Source: Rotaria socialis
Lineage: Eukaryota > Rotifera > Eurotatoria > Philodinida > Philodinidae
Length of the DNA: 64,000 bases
NCBI GenBank assembly: GCA_905331475.1
Contig: CAJNYU010001115.1
Location: 124,001 to 188,000, forward strand
Reading direction: 5' to 3'
Shown here piece by piece: positions 12,385-24,000 of the stretch. The position numbers were made by a program, and so were the translations under genes. The notes beneath the pieces are model-generated. The model saw only the letters and a program-made list of their open reading frames with translations, made no database searches and was not told the DNA's origin. Numbering within the stretch: the stretch's first letter is position 1; the number at the start of each line of letters is the position of its first letter.

Positions 12385-15300
12385 GAGAAATGCTTTACAG
12401 AAAGCAACAAAAAAAATTCTATATCGTTCATGTTATTCCGCATTTTTTCGGTCGGCATGCACTCAACATTGACTATTTTCTCTTTCAGGAATCTAATTAG
12501 TTTGAACAGAAGAATAACGAGAACGCGTGAAAGTTCTTTCTTTTAGTCTTTGTCCTTCATGTTGTCGTCGTCGTTTTTTTTGTTTTCTGCCTGACGAGTA
12601 TACATATGGTAAGTTAGAGCTGATTTTCATCGGACGACTTAGTTTTCATATAGAATGCGATAAGTAGAGATTTTCTAATCTTAAATCTGAACACCTAAAA
12701 CAAACATTAAATCCTCTTCTAATTCCAACGAAGCGCAGTAAAATTCTTCGATTGTCGGACGTTTTCTTATTTATTAATTGCTTATTGAAAAAGAAAATGT
12801 TCTTGATTGTCGCTTGTTAGATCGAGTATGACTTTTAGGCAATCAAGTGATTTCAAAAAGCAGCAACGATGCGAGCTACTGATTGCGTTTTTCTGTAAGT
12901 ATCAGAGTAGAGAAACGAGGAATGACAGAGAGCATGAAGACAACAGAATAACGAGTATACTTAATAATAGTATGCCTATTTATAGAAACGAAGATGCCGT
13001 TGTGCATGTTTGCTGTACAGAGACTACGTATTGCACACGAGTGAGAACTGTTTCCTTTTGTATCACCAGCATCAACACTCCTGATTGTCTTCAATCTCGG
13101 AGTATTTGACACGCAACTAGAACATCAATAAAGAATTTAGAAAGTGTTGCACATCCATCTGAAAACAATGGCTAGGTGCATCCTTGAAAAGACATCAGTG
13201 TTCACTTTCATGCCACTTATCATAGGCTGCTTGTTCGTCATTCAGCTTAACAAGCAGACATAAAATGTCTAATGTTCATTCATTAAAGGATGGCATTATA
13301 TAGGTTGTCTTTTCATCAAGCCTTTCCTGTCTTTAGATAGGGCATGTCAAACAATTGTCGTGTTCTATTCGCATAATTATATGATGGATGTTAGTAGTTG
13401 TATGTGTCTGTTTTTGACAAACATGTATCGTAATACAGAAGATAAAACATCTCATCTTTTTTTTGTACTCTCTCTGCTTATTCTACACATGCAGCGCTTG
13501 CCGGGATTCCAGCGAAAAAATTATTTGCAAAGGACGTTCCCCTAGGAATTTATCAGGACACTGTGATGTATGATTCTATATCATTTTCCATTATGAATAT
13601 GTTATTTTTCTTTTTGTTTGCCTGTCACCAGCATTTTCCTATAAGTGTATCTAAATAACAAAATGCATTACTCTTAATTTGTATATTTTTGGATAGACAA
13701 AATCTTGATCTTAACAAAAAATTGAACGACAAAGTGGCGGAAGGAAGAACATTAGGTAATATTGGCAATGTCAATTATTTATTACAAGATTACTCGACAT
13801 CGATTGAGTATCTTGATAAAGTAAGAAATCATTTTCTACAGAACTATGAAATCATTTTTCTGATTAGCGTTTGACCATTGCAAAAGAAAGTAATGATCGA
13901 GCAGGTCAACGCCGTGCACATGGCAATCTTGGCAATGCCTATTTATATTTAGAAGACTTCGATAAAGCTCTTCATCATTACAGGTAAAGATTTAGTTTAT
14001 TTTCTCTTAGAATCATTAAAAAAGCATAAATAGCAAATCAAACATTTATTCTTTCATTCAAAAATAGAGAAGCAATGAATCTTGGTGAATTAATGAACGA
14101 TGAATCATTTATGGCACGAATGAATTTTACAATCGGTCGCGTTTATACTTTAAAACAAGATTTTGATACAGCAATTTATTTCCATGAAAAACATTTACAT
14201 TTAGCTCGACAATTAGAAGATTCGATAGGACAATGTCGTGCTTATTTTGTTTTAAGTCAATTAAATGAAAAAAATAATCAACCCGCTAAAGCTAGCAAAT
14301 ATGAAAGTCTTTATAAAGCACTTGCACGAGAAGTAAAATAAAAACTTTAATTCTCCATGCATTTTTGCATATGTACATTTATTCAATTTAGATTGATGAG
14401 CCAAAAGGTGATACAATCTCAATGTCAACACGATCTGCGCCAACAAACACTTTGCTCAAGGTTTGTTTGTTTTGGTCTTCTTTGGAAAAAGATCTTCAAG
14501 TTTCGCGTTTAGAATTTACGCACGGATTCAATTAGTATAAGTCTATCTGAGGGTATTGGTACAAGTAATCTTTCATCAACTTCATCCTCACATAGTCCAT
14601 GTTCAGCACGCTCAAATGCAAGTGGCGGCAGTAGTATTACCGATGTACGTTCCTATACTGGCTCACACAATATGGCAACAAATGAACAATCGATATCAAA
14701 TAAAAGTAAAAAAAGCAAAGTAAATTCGCAGAGTTTAAAAACAAATTTAATGCATCACCTCGGAAAAAAATCACCATTAGCAGTACGAAAAGAAGTAAGA
14801 ACAGTTAAAGATTCAAACAATTTGAATCCGTATGATTATTTCTTTACTCTAGTCACTGCCTGCTGATCACGATGAATTAGTTGATCTTGTATGTCGTATG
14901 CAAAAAACTCGTTTTGATGATCAACGTTGTGATTTTAAATCATCTCTTGACAATAAAAATGCCATAAGTGAACAACGTAAGCATTTTCATTTTATGATTT
15001 AAATATGCGAAGAAAGAAAAAAAATGTTCTACGCTTTGACGACGCCATTTATAAAGTCAAATCCTATTTTTTTATTGACAAAAAAAAAATGAACTCGGCG
15101 GAAATGAAACTACTTGCATACTAATTTTATGCTTTTGCTCTGAAAATTCTAATCTACATCGGATATTATACTTATGTGGTCTTTTTCTATGGCCTAAGGA
15201 TCTCTTACGGCGATAAATAATAAATATGAGATTCGAAAAGCTTAAAATTCTTTTTTTGCACTAGGTCCGAGTGCTCAACTTGAAGATATATTAAATACTG

Positions 15301-15840
15301 TTGATCGTTTACAACAGTTTCGTCTTGATGATCAACGAACTGCTCTTCCTCCTGCAGTCAATCACGATGATAATAACAATAATACAACAACAGCAAATCC
15401 AAGTTTTTCGCCAGTCAATGAACAATTCTTTGATCAACTTGCTAGATGTCAAGTTCGTATTTTTTTCAAATTAACATAAACTCCGACCATTGCATTTCTT
15501 CCTATAGGATTCACGTCTTGATGATCAACGTGCTGTACTTATACCGATACAAAATCAGAATACATCTGTTGATGATGAATCATCAACACGACCAAAGCCA
15601 GCATCATCAGTAATGTCAACAATAACAACGACAACAACAACAACAACAACAACACTAGGATCATTATCTAAAAATTCAAAAACTTTGCCAGACGATGACT
15701 TTTTTTCACTTCTCAATCGCTTACAATCACGTCGTATCAATCAACAGCGAACATGTTTACCAACAGCCAATTCCAATACTCCACTTACATCGCCGAATTC
15801 TAGTAGCACACCATCAAAACGAACCCGTGTAAAACAATAA
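10844..15840 (+). CDS. GPSM2: GPSM2/LGN/Pins-type G-protein signalling modulator (TPR + GoLoco)
   Basis: Nine exons join in phase into 583 residues: 10844-11094, 13697-13820, 13868-13983, 14068-14332, 14392-14460, 14513-14794, 14853-14976, 15265-15452, 15508-15840. Five LGN-type TPRs (aa 45-260) include RTLGNIGNVNYLLQDYSTSI and RRAHGNLGNAYLYLEDFDKA. A Ser-rich linker follows, then four GoLoco motifs ending RFDDQR, RLDDQR, RLDDQR and RINQQR. The family binds GDP-Galpha-i through GoLoco and NuMA/Inscuteable through TPRs, orienting the mitotic spindle at the cortex. About three N-terminal TPRs of vertebrate LGN are missing. The chosen ATG is preceded by an in-frame TAG (10838-10840), so the protein really starts here unless an unseen upstream exon joins. 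Intron 1 is 2.6 kb. The last GoLoco lacks both acidic residues before QR. Confidence 0.9.
11095..13696. other. 2.6-kb intron 1 of GPSM
   Basis: The longest intron in the window, donor GAGTAAGT and acceptor GGATAG, joining phase 2 so that TYYE|QNLDL-type TPR sequence is restored. It holds a GA/GAAA tract (12345-12389) and short open frames that I consider noise. No nested gene or terminal repeats were found. Confidence 0.7.
12345..12389. repeat. (GA)n/(GAAA)n purine tract
   Basis: A purine-only microsatellite inside GPSM intron 1. It produces a spurious Arg-Glu open frame on the plus strand and a Leu-Ser one on the minus strand; neither is a gene. Confidence 0.9.
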
Positions 15841-17624
15841 ATTTATATATGTATACATATTCAATACAAACTATAACATTTACTTTCTAAAGCTTCTTAT
15901 TCACTCAATTTCTTTTTGTCTGTTTATTTGTTTGTTTGTCTATTCCTCTCTATAGCTACTATTTTTAAAAGAATTGTATCATAGAAATGCAAATACAAAG
16001 GAACAAAATAAATCATTTTACATTAATAAATGAATTTTGTGATTGAATATGCTTTTAGGAAAAGAATAAAAATCTCAAGCACATTTACATGGCGTCTAAA
16101 TTTGGCGCAGACAGAAAAATAGTTTTTTATTCGTGCATCATAATTATCTCACGTATTTGTTGGCCATCATAATGGAATGCATATCCGGTTAGAAACTAAC
16201 TCGACATTTTCGATTGTGAGAAAAAAAGATTACTTTTTCCATTAAGGAAAAGTCCTTGTATACAACCGAGAATGCATGTCGTCAGTTGATGATGCTTTTA
16301 ACAAAATAAATCTCTCCTCACGTATGACAAAATTAAATTAGGAAATAAATCATAACAGCAAGAGATAGATATACATCGGAAAGGGAAATAAAATTTGTTT
16401 CATTTAATCACCATTATCCCGAACATTAGGACGTAAGTATAATCAGTAGCACTCTGATTTATAATTGAACGACTATTAAATAACTACGTAGGTTTCGATC
16501 TCGACTAGCACAAAACTGATGACTAATAGCATTTTCCCTCGTGTACAAAGCTAATTAATGATTTGAATAATGCATTGAATTCTCTATGCAATCTATTTTA
16601 TACCGAAATAACTTCGATAGACTACTATGTTAATGTTTGGCAAAGCAACAAGTGCGCTAGTTGTTTGGTGCCAAATGACTGTTTGATAATTTGTTGCGCA
16701 TGCAAAAAGAATGCTTCATTTTCATGAAGATCTTATTGAAGAGCAAACTTCAATAAGCATATGTGCCACATCTACGTTTACTCTCGATTCATATCTCACT
16801 GATGTTTCATTCGATTAAACCTGCATAACATAATAATCAATGTTACATAAACTAAAGATTTGTGGAAGCTTTCTTATTGCAACAGTTGGTGTTGTTCAAT
16901 ATGCTTCTGGGAGGCCACGTAAATCACAAGGGAGCATATGCTGCGTGATTTCATTGATCCAAACAAAATATAAAACAGACAGATGATTTCGAAATACCGA
17001 AGTTTTCTCGTCAAACGAAGCGATTGTGACCTATGAGCTATGTGAACGTGTGCAAGAGGACGGAAACAATCGCACTAGTCTATTATTGGATTTTATTTGA
17101 TTATTGCTAATAGTATTATGAAAATGCATCTTAATTCTTTTATTGTTTGTGAATTTATCACATTCAATGAAATAGCTTTTGTATTGTTCGCAAAATACGC
17201 CACAGTCTATCTCGAACTCCATAATAATATTGTGATCTAGTTTGAGCTGTGATGTTATTGTGAAGAGGATTTTGACTTTTCTACTACCGAGCAAGCCATG
17301 AACAATAGCCTGTTGAAAACTGCTCTATAGAAATATGAACTTCAGTGTCATTCTTTGATTTCGCTTTTGAGCTCATTATAACAAATCAGTCTAGCTCTAT
17401 TTATTGACGTAAATTCTATTTGAATAGGTTTTCTTTTTTGTTCCAGTGGAACAATAAGCAATTTTGTCAGTTAATAGTCACATAAGAAACGTAGACCACA
17501 TGCTCCTAATCGAGAAATGAAAAATACAATGAAATTTATATTACATAGAACACCTGTGGTGTTGAAATCGGAGTTGTAGTTAAAATACACTGTTTCAAAC
17601 AAAACAAAACAGATCGAATAATAA
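15841..17624. other. Intergenic region, no gene seen
   Basis: About 1.8 kb between the GPSM stop and the next start. Short open frames on both strands have no domain or exon context. It includes the GPSM 3' UTR. Confidence 0.55.
16007..16012 (+). terminator. GPSM polyadenylation signal candidate
   Basis: AATAAA about 167 bp after the GPSM stop codon. Motif-only evidence. Confidence 0.35.
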
Positions 17625-18840
17625 ATGCTTGAACGAAAGTTAACGATTATTTTTGCAATAGCTGGCATTGCAAGTGCTCTCGGTTTTATTTGTGGCGTTG
17701 CACCAGGATTTTACACTAGCAGTTAGTTTATTACGTGTTTTTAATTATAAATCGTAGAGTTGACTTTCAAGCAGACACAATTCAACGATGTAAAACAAGG
17801 CGTTTGAATATGAAATTTATGAGCATTTTACTTTAGGTTGACAGATATAAAAAAAAATAAGGTCTTAGTGTTTTTGAACGCGACTTAATTTTATTTCCGA
17901 GGCACGAAGTGTCGATTTCTACATTTCGGAGTCGAACTTGAAAAATGTATAATATTTATTATTCATAGGTTATGGCTTATTTGGCATTGGTTTGGGTTTA
18001 TTGCTGTTTCTCTCTGTTCTTCTGACTGTTGCAACCGTTATTTTTCAATATCAGGTTTGATGATTCAAGCACATAAATGATGCGCTTGTTTTTGTTTTGA
18101 ATGTAGAACAAAGACCAAGTCTTGCCGATTTTTTCGACATGTTTTAATATCTTTGATAAAAGATTATCGCGAGATGAAATCATCTCGATCAATTTGACGA
18201 ATGTTCTACTATTTATTGCTGGTATTTTTCTTGGTGTACTTTGCGAATTATTACTCAAAGCTCTTAGTACTCGTAAGAAACAACTCGAAATGTGTATTTC
18301 ACCTAATAAGCTATTTTTCTTTTGCATTATGCAGCGGTAGCAATTCATATTGTTATAGTAGCCATACTCATCTTCGCTCTATTAATACTTTTCATCATTA
18401 TCGTAATAGTAGCGTATAAAGATTTGAATAAATTAACACCACAAAATATTGAACGGAAATCAACGTTAGTTGAGCCGAATCGAATAGCAGGTGAACCAAC
18501 TCCCGAGTCAAAACTATTAACTAAACCACAAGACGGACCAAAAAATACAGCTGCACGAGTAAATCGTTATCATCCACGTCTTGTCGAGGATGATTTGAAA
18601 TCTACATGGTTTGCACCTTCCCGTAACGAGCCAATGATGCATTCGAATAATAATTATTTCAATAGACAAAAGCCACCTTCTACTGTACAACAAGAATATC
18701 AGAAACTGTTACATCCATCGCCGCATTTTTTTGTTAATGATAAAGTATTTGTTAACGATCAACAACTAGCACAGATAATTGGAGTTGAAGGTAAGCTGAC
18801 ATGGAAACGATCGACTAATGGTAAAAGCAGATTTTCATAA
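17625..18840 (+). CDS. Four-pass membrane protein, family not recognised
   Basis: Four exons join in phase (17625-17721, 17969-18054, 18107-18272, 18335-18840) into 284 residues. Four hydrophobic segments are clear: IIFAIAGIASALGFICGVAP (about aa 7-30), GLGLLLFLSVLLTVATVIF (40-58), NVLLFIAGIFLGVLCELLL (88-108) and VAIHIVIVAILIFALLILF (118-143). The C-terminal half is hydrophilic, Pro/Asn/Lys-rich and probably cytosolic. The short N-terminus begins MLERKL, placing TM1 almost at the start, as in claudin- or tetraspanin-like topologies. I see neither the claudin W-GLW-C-C signature nor a tetraspanin CCG. ATG 17625 is the first in-frame Met ahead of TM1. The gene structure is convincing; the function is unknown. 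Confidence 0.72.
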
Positions 18841-19315
18841 GTATCGACATGAGAAGGACAAACAATCTCTTCCACGTAAACACATAATTGACGTCCATTG
18901 ATGCTAAAAATTTTGCTATTTCCTCTTCGACATGTTATTGTTATCTTTTCATTTAGATATGAATATTTATCGGCTTCAATATCTTGATACTGGTTTAATC
19001 GATTTGAGAAATGGTTCAGAACTTCGAAAAGCATTACCATTAGTTTTTTAACTATCGCATTAATACCGAGAGATTTTGTTTTCTTTTTTGTCTTATCTAT
19101 ATGTACTCGCGATTTTTTTTTGAAATAAAGAACCATGAACATAGAATTTCATCGGCATGACCATCACGAAAATACAGTGTGTCATGCGAAGAAAAATGAA
19201 AACATCGAACATGAATAACATCGAAAAATCGCAGAAGGCCACAAAAATAGGCAGAATGTCTGAACAACAAAGAAATATAAATGTACATGAAAAGAAAAGC
19301 ACAATGTTTATCATT
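18841..19315. other. Short convergent intergenic region
   Basis: 475 bp between two convergently transcribed genes. Open frames on the minus strand run through it without domain content. It presumably holds both 3' UTRs. Confidence 0.5.
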
Positions 19316-20730
19316 TTATGAGTGCTCCGAAACAGTTGTTTTGCTTGATCGTTTCACTTTTGGCGATGATTCACTTTCAGAAGATGAAGATGACGAATTC
19401 TCTTTGTCACTTTTTGCTTTTGTTGATTTCTTGTGGGCTGTTTTTCCAGCAGAAACAGCGGATTCCGATGAATCTTCAGCTACTTTCTTCACCGATGCTT
19501 TCTTTTTTTTTGTTGATTTAGGTTTTCCTTCATCCTAATATAATAATAGATGATCTTAAAATAGTTTAATCGAACTTTTCTTTTGAACTATCAAAAACTG
19601 ATAAAGGATTTATTAGCAAATCGTTTTTTTTTCCAACCCATCAGAGGTACCAATCGGTAAAATTACGTATCAATACTAACATGATGTATATCAGGAGAAG
19701 ACGATGATGACTTGTGTTGCAATTTTCCTTGGTCCTCTTGCAACATAGCCCATGACAGTAAAGCTTCATTATATTTTACTTTTTCTTCTTCATAGAGGTC
19801 TTGAAATTTCTAAAAATATTTTTTCATCTACATTAAAATTTCTATCGAAAACAACTTCAAGAGAAATTTACTTGTTTATCCTGTTCAGCCATCTGTGACC
19901 ACCGGCGAGCTGCTCCGGCCATAAAATTCTATGTAAATTAGTATTTTATTTCTTTTTTATGCAAATTCAGAAAATCCATACTCCAATGTTATCCTTGCCA
20001 CGATCAAGTGACCCCAAGAAATACATGTAAGCTGAATGTGGCTTTTTTTTCGGGAAAAATTTAAGATTCTAAATCATCGAATATATATATAGATACTTTA
20101 AATCAATGCATTAATTAACACAAACCTTTTTAATATCACGTTCAATTACTTTACATTTGTTATCATTATCAAGCATTTTTAAATCATTCTCTGATAAACG
20201 GCTTTTCTCTTGTTCATATTTAGCTTTTTGATCTTCAGATAATTTTACATAAACCTTAAAAAATAAAAGCTAATTCTAAAATATCTTATTTCATCAATAC
20301 ACACTTGTCTTTTATCCTCTGGTAAGGCTTTCCAAAGTTCAGCAATCTTTTTAGAAATTTGGACCATTCTTAAACCTAAAAAATGATTTAGCGTGACCAA
20401 ACATCTTAGACCAATTGAAATTATTTTACCTGGATCTGTTTGATTCACCTGACCATACTGTTCTGCAACAAAGAATGAAAAAGCTGTACCACCACGTAAT
20501 TTACGAAATTTTTCTATTTTTTTCATGCTTTCAACATCAGCCGATGGTGGTCGTGATTCTTCACTTTTTGTTGAGAAACTAGGAGGATTATATGTGAACA
20601 TTGATGTAAGACTATGACTGAAAACAACAGATCATAATCTCATGTATTTATCGTTTTAAGAATCTTACTTAGCGAATAATGTTGAACCCGTTAGACGAGC
20701 AATCATATGTGTTGCACCTGTTGTCCACAT
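19316..20730 (-). CDS. TFAM: Two-HMG-box protein, probable mitochondrial transcription factor A
   Basis: Eight minus-strand exons join in phase (20730-20669, 20617-20430, 20375-20305, 20254-20126, 20041-19982, 19928-19872, 19809-19681, 19534-19316) into 304 residues. The N-terminus MWTTGATHMIARLTGSTLFA is rich in Thr/Ser with Arg and few acids, fitting a mitochondrial targeting peptide. HMG box 1 (about aa 52-125) includes FRKLRGGTAFSFFVAEQYGQ and IAELWKALPEDKRQVYVKL. Box 2 (about 132-200) includes KPHSAYMYFL and ARRWSQMAEQDKQKFQDLYEEEK. TFAM packages mtDNA and activates its transcription by bending promoter DNA with two boxes. The last exon encodes an unusual tail of about 70 residues, rich in Lys, Ser and Glu, far longer than the vertebrate tail. 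An HMGB-like nuclear protein is the alternative; order of boxes and leader favour TFAM. Confidence 0.68.
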
Positions 20731-21092
20731 TTTTTTTCTTTTATTTATAGAAGATTCTTAAAAAGAATTCGTTTTTTCTTGTCTCTAAAGTTTGAGAAAA
20801 GAACAAGTATAGGAAAGAAAATTGATAATAATTGGGCTTTTTTTGCTGCATCTTTTTTTTGTTATCGTTTACATAGACAAATAACACATCTCACAAAAAA
20901 AGAAAGTTGAATCAACACTATCGATCAATCGATGACAATAAACACACACACCTAGATATATTTGTTTTCTCAAATAAAAACAATTGAATGTTTACACAAA
21001 ACAAAATCGATCAATGAATTAGCTATGATCAAGAGAGAAAAACGACACATGAAGTACACTTTTTAGTATGACAGCAATTAAAACATAGTTCT
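20731..21092. promoter_or_regulatory. TFAM-like upstream region / CCAR1 3' flank
   Basis: 362 bp separating the CCAR1 stop from the TFAM-like start, both on the minus strand. It must include the CCAR1 3' end and any TFAM-like promoter or trans-splice acceptor. No specific site can be named. Confidence 0.35.
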
Positions 21093-24000
21093 TCATTGTT
21101 CAGTTTCATTGGTTTCCGATGGAAGAGTTTCTAAAAAGCAAAGAACAAATTTTATATTAAAATTTCAAATCGAATTTCGCATGCTTCATGCATCGATATC
21201 GATAAACATGACTTTTCCTGGGCACGATAACTTACTCTTCTTCTTTTCTTTACAAATGTAGGTTAGTCCGGAGAGGAAAAGTAACACCCTAACACGTTTT
21301 TCGGAGCTTAGTGTTCCTCCGAAATATGGTTCTTTGTTATAACCCCCCCCCCCCTTTAATTAATTTTTTGCTAAGTACGAACTTTAATTAGCATTTTTCC
21401 ATCAAAATATGCCTGATTCTTAGCATTTTAAGTTGGAAATATTAAGAGAATGTGTTCACAATTATAATGACACCCTTAAAGTCCTGGTGGAAATCAACCT
21501 TGGTTTTCTGGAAAATCTTTTAAATTAAATATTAAGAAAAAATGCGGTTCTTAATACAAGACCCCCTGGGAAATTTGTACACTGGAACATAATAGAAAAC
21601 CTGGGGTCTTTTATAGTGGGGGGGGGGAGGGTTTAGTAGTTTTTTACCTTCGACATTATTTGATTGTTCTTGTTCAACAGGTTTTGTTTCTGTTTGTTTA
21701 ATCTTGTCTGGTTCATTCGATGATTTTACTTCTGTTTTTACTGCGGAATTTTTCTTTGTTTCATCTTCTGATTTTCGTGCTTGTGATGGCTGTTTTTCTT
21801 TAATGCCGAGCACATGTGTCAAGTGATCGAGTGTCGCACGAGATTCACTTCGAACACGATAAAGTGCATCGGAATAGCGTTTATATTTCTCTTCGAGTTC
21901 TTTAAGGTCATGTTGACTTTCACGTAATCGTTTCTTCGTATCAGTTAGTTGATCACTGTAAGAACGACTACTTTTTTGTGCTGCGTGCAATTCATCAGTT
22001 AATTTATCTAAATTATATCAAAAACCATAAGAACTCCTATCCAAATAAATAATATGAGAGTATCCGACGGCGAAAACTTACGAATTTCTTTTTTCAATGT
22101 ATCAATTTTCAATTCCAATCCTGTTTGAATTTTAGTCGACAATTCCAATTGTTTCATTGCTCGTTGATTATCGATTGACACTACTGGTTGACTTCCATTA
22201 GTTGTTGTTGATGAATGCAGGCCAAACACAGATACATGTTGCGGTAATAGCAGTAAATTACCTAGGTAAAGAAAATTTTTAGCCCTGAGAATGGTCAAGA
22301 TAAAAATTAATTTAGATCTGCAATAGTGCTGAGGATTGTATGCACATCAAATCCAAGACAGAGTCTTGCATCGACTGAAACGCTAGATAAACTCGATTTT
22401 AAGTCTAAAGAGATCCACAGTTTGCGATCAGAGAAATCGGAAACAAAAGCAACTGATTCACCTTTTCATATTTGCTACTGTTCTCAGTTCCACAATTCTT
22501 CTATTCATAAAAAATGTCAATGATTTCAACTTCGTTTACCTTTTGGTGCAAGTGGATCAATATCCGTTTCATTTGTTTCAATAAAATTGCCGTTTTCATG
22601 ATCATCAATGGGTAATGCTTTGTCGGTTAATTGATGATATTGAACTTTTTCATTATGAGCTATACGGCTAACTAATATTTTAGTCTAGAAAGCAAAAGGA
22701 AGACAGATAAGAAAACTAGGATTTCAAATTTGTTTGTTTTTTGCAAAAAATTACTTCATTTTTTGTTAATGATAAACCTGATGATAAAAGAAGTTCTTCC
22801 AGATCCTTTTCCGTTAGATAACCGCAACGATTACGATCAAAAAATGTAAATGCAAGTAATAATTCTGGTTGAATTGTACGTTGACGAGTGTGTGCAATAG
22901 TTAATGCTGATTTCTGATCATCATCAGCAGGACTTTTTTCACTGCTTTCTTCTTGTGTTGATTTTTTTCGTTGTAATAAATCCTCCTAAATCCACCAATC
23001 ATTGATAGAAAAACTAATAAATTCTCGGCGAAAATTTCTATTTACTTCGCTTGTTGTTCGTTTTCGTTTTTTATCATTTTCTTCTGTATTCAAATCAAGG
23101 CCAGGAAGAACAACAACATCACCATCATTACTTGTGATCATAGATTCGATTGGTTCTTCAGTTTTCGCTTCATTTTGTTCTTGTTGATCATTTTTCTGTT
23201 CAAGATCAGCAGTTTCCGGTTCAACAGTTGTATCTTTTACTTCTAAACAACTGTATAATGATCGATAAATATGATACGAATAGTCACGCATAAGCATCTC
23301 ATTAAAAGCTTCAGAGAACAGATACAACTGGAAAGAAAGAAAAAATTTCATTTCAATAACAATGATTAATTGTATTATTTTTTTTACTTCAAAACATTTT
23401 TCTTTAATCGTATCTTTATTTGCATAATTGAGTAAGTAATGAAGAGATACTATACGACAATCAAATTTGTCTCCTTTGGCAATCGTCGGATGAACGAGTA
23501 TTGAACGATATAATGGAAGTTGATATTTTGCTTGAATTTCTTTACGTAATTTATCAATATCAGTTTGTGAATGTTCTTTGATTTCAGTTTTTGTTTCAAT
23601 CACAGCTGTTGATGGCTGCTGTTCATCAGTATTATTAGCGGAGGCTTCCGGCTTTTCTTCATCAGTCTAAATCGAAAGTATGCCATTGATTATTTTTAGA
23701 ATCTCTCGTTTTTTTTTTTATTTATTTAAAAACAAAGGGTCGAATCGAAGAGAACTGGCCGATTTAGTGTTCCTATAGCAATTGAATATTAATGCTTGAA
23801 ATTCTTTTCATGTTAGTCGTACGATAGTTATGAAAGAAACCATTAATGTAATCCCTGCGAGACAATGTAAATTCTATTGCTAATCACAGAAAGATCGATT
23901 TAAGCTGCCTATTTGAAGTACTCTTTATAGCTTTACTTAATCCTTTAAGCGTGGCATAAGGAAGTAGGCCATATAACTAAAACGGCGACGCTATTGATCG

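Noticed and set aside
12276..12546. Arg-Glu and Leu-Ser repeat open frames on opposite strands
   Set aside because: Both are readings of one GA/GAAA microsatellite in GPSM intron 1.
18759..19538. Long open frames overlapping the tetraspan and TFAM-like 3' ends on the opposite strands
   Set aside because: They are shadows of confirmed exons or 3' flank, with no domain and no consistent splicing.
19316..20730. Assignment as a nuclear HMGB protein with acidic tail
   Set aside because: The tail is mixed Lys/Ser/Glu, not acidic, and the N-terminus resembles a mitochondrial leader; kept as an alternative only.
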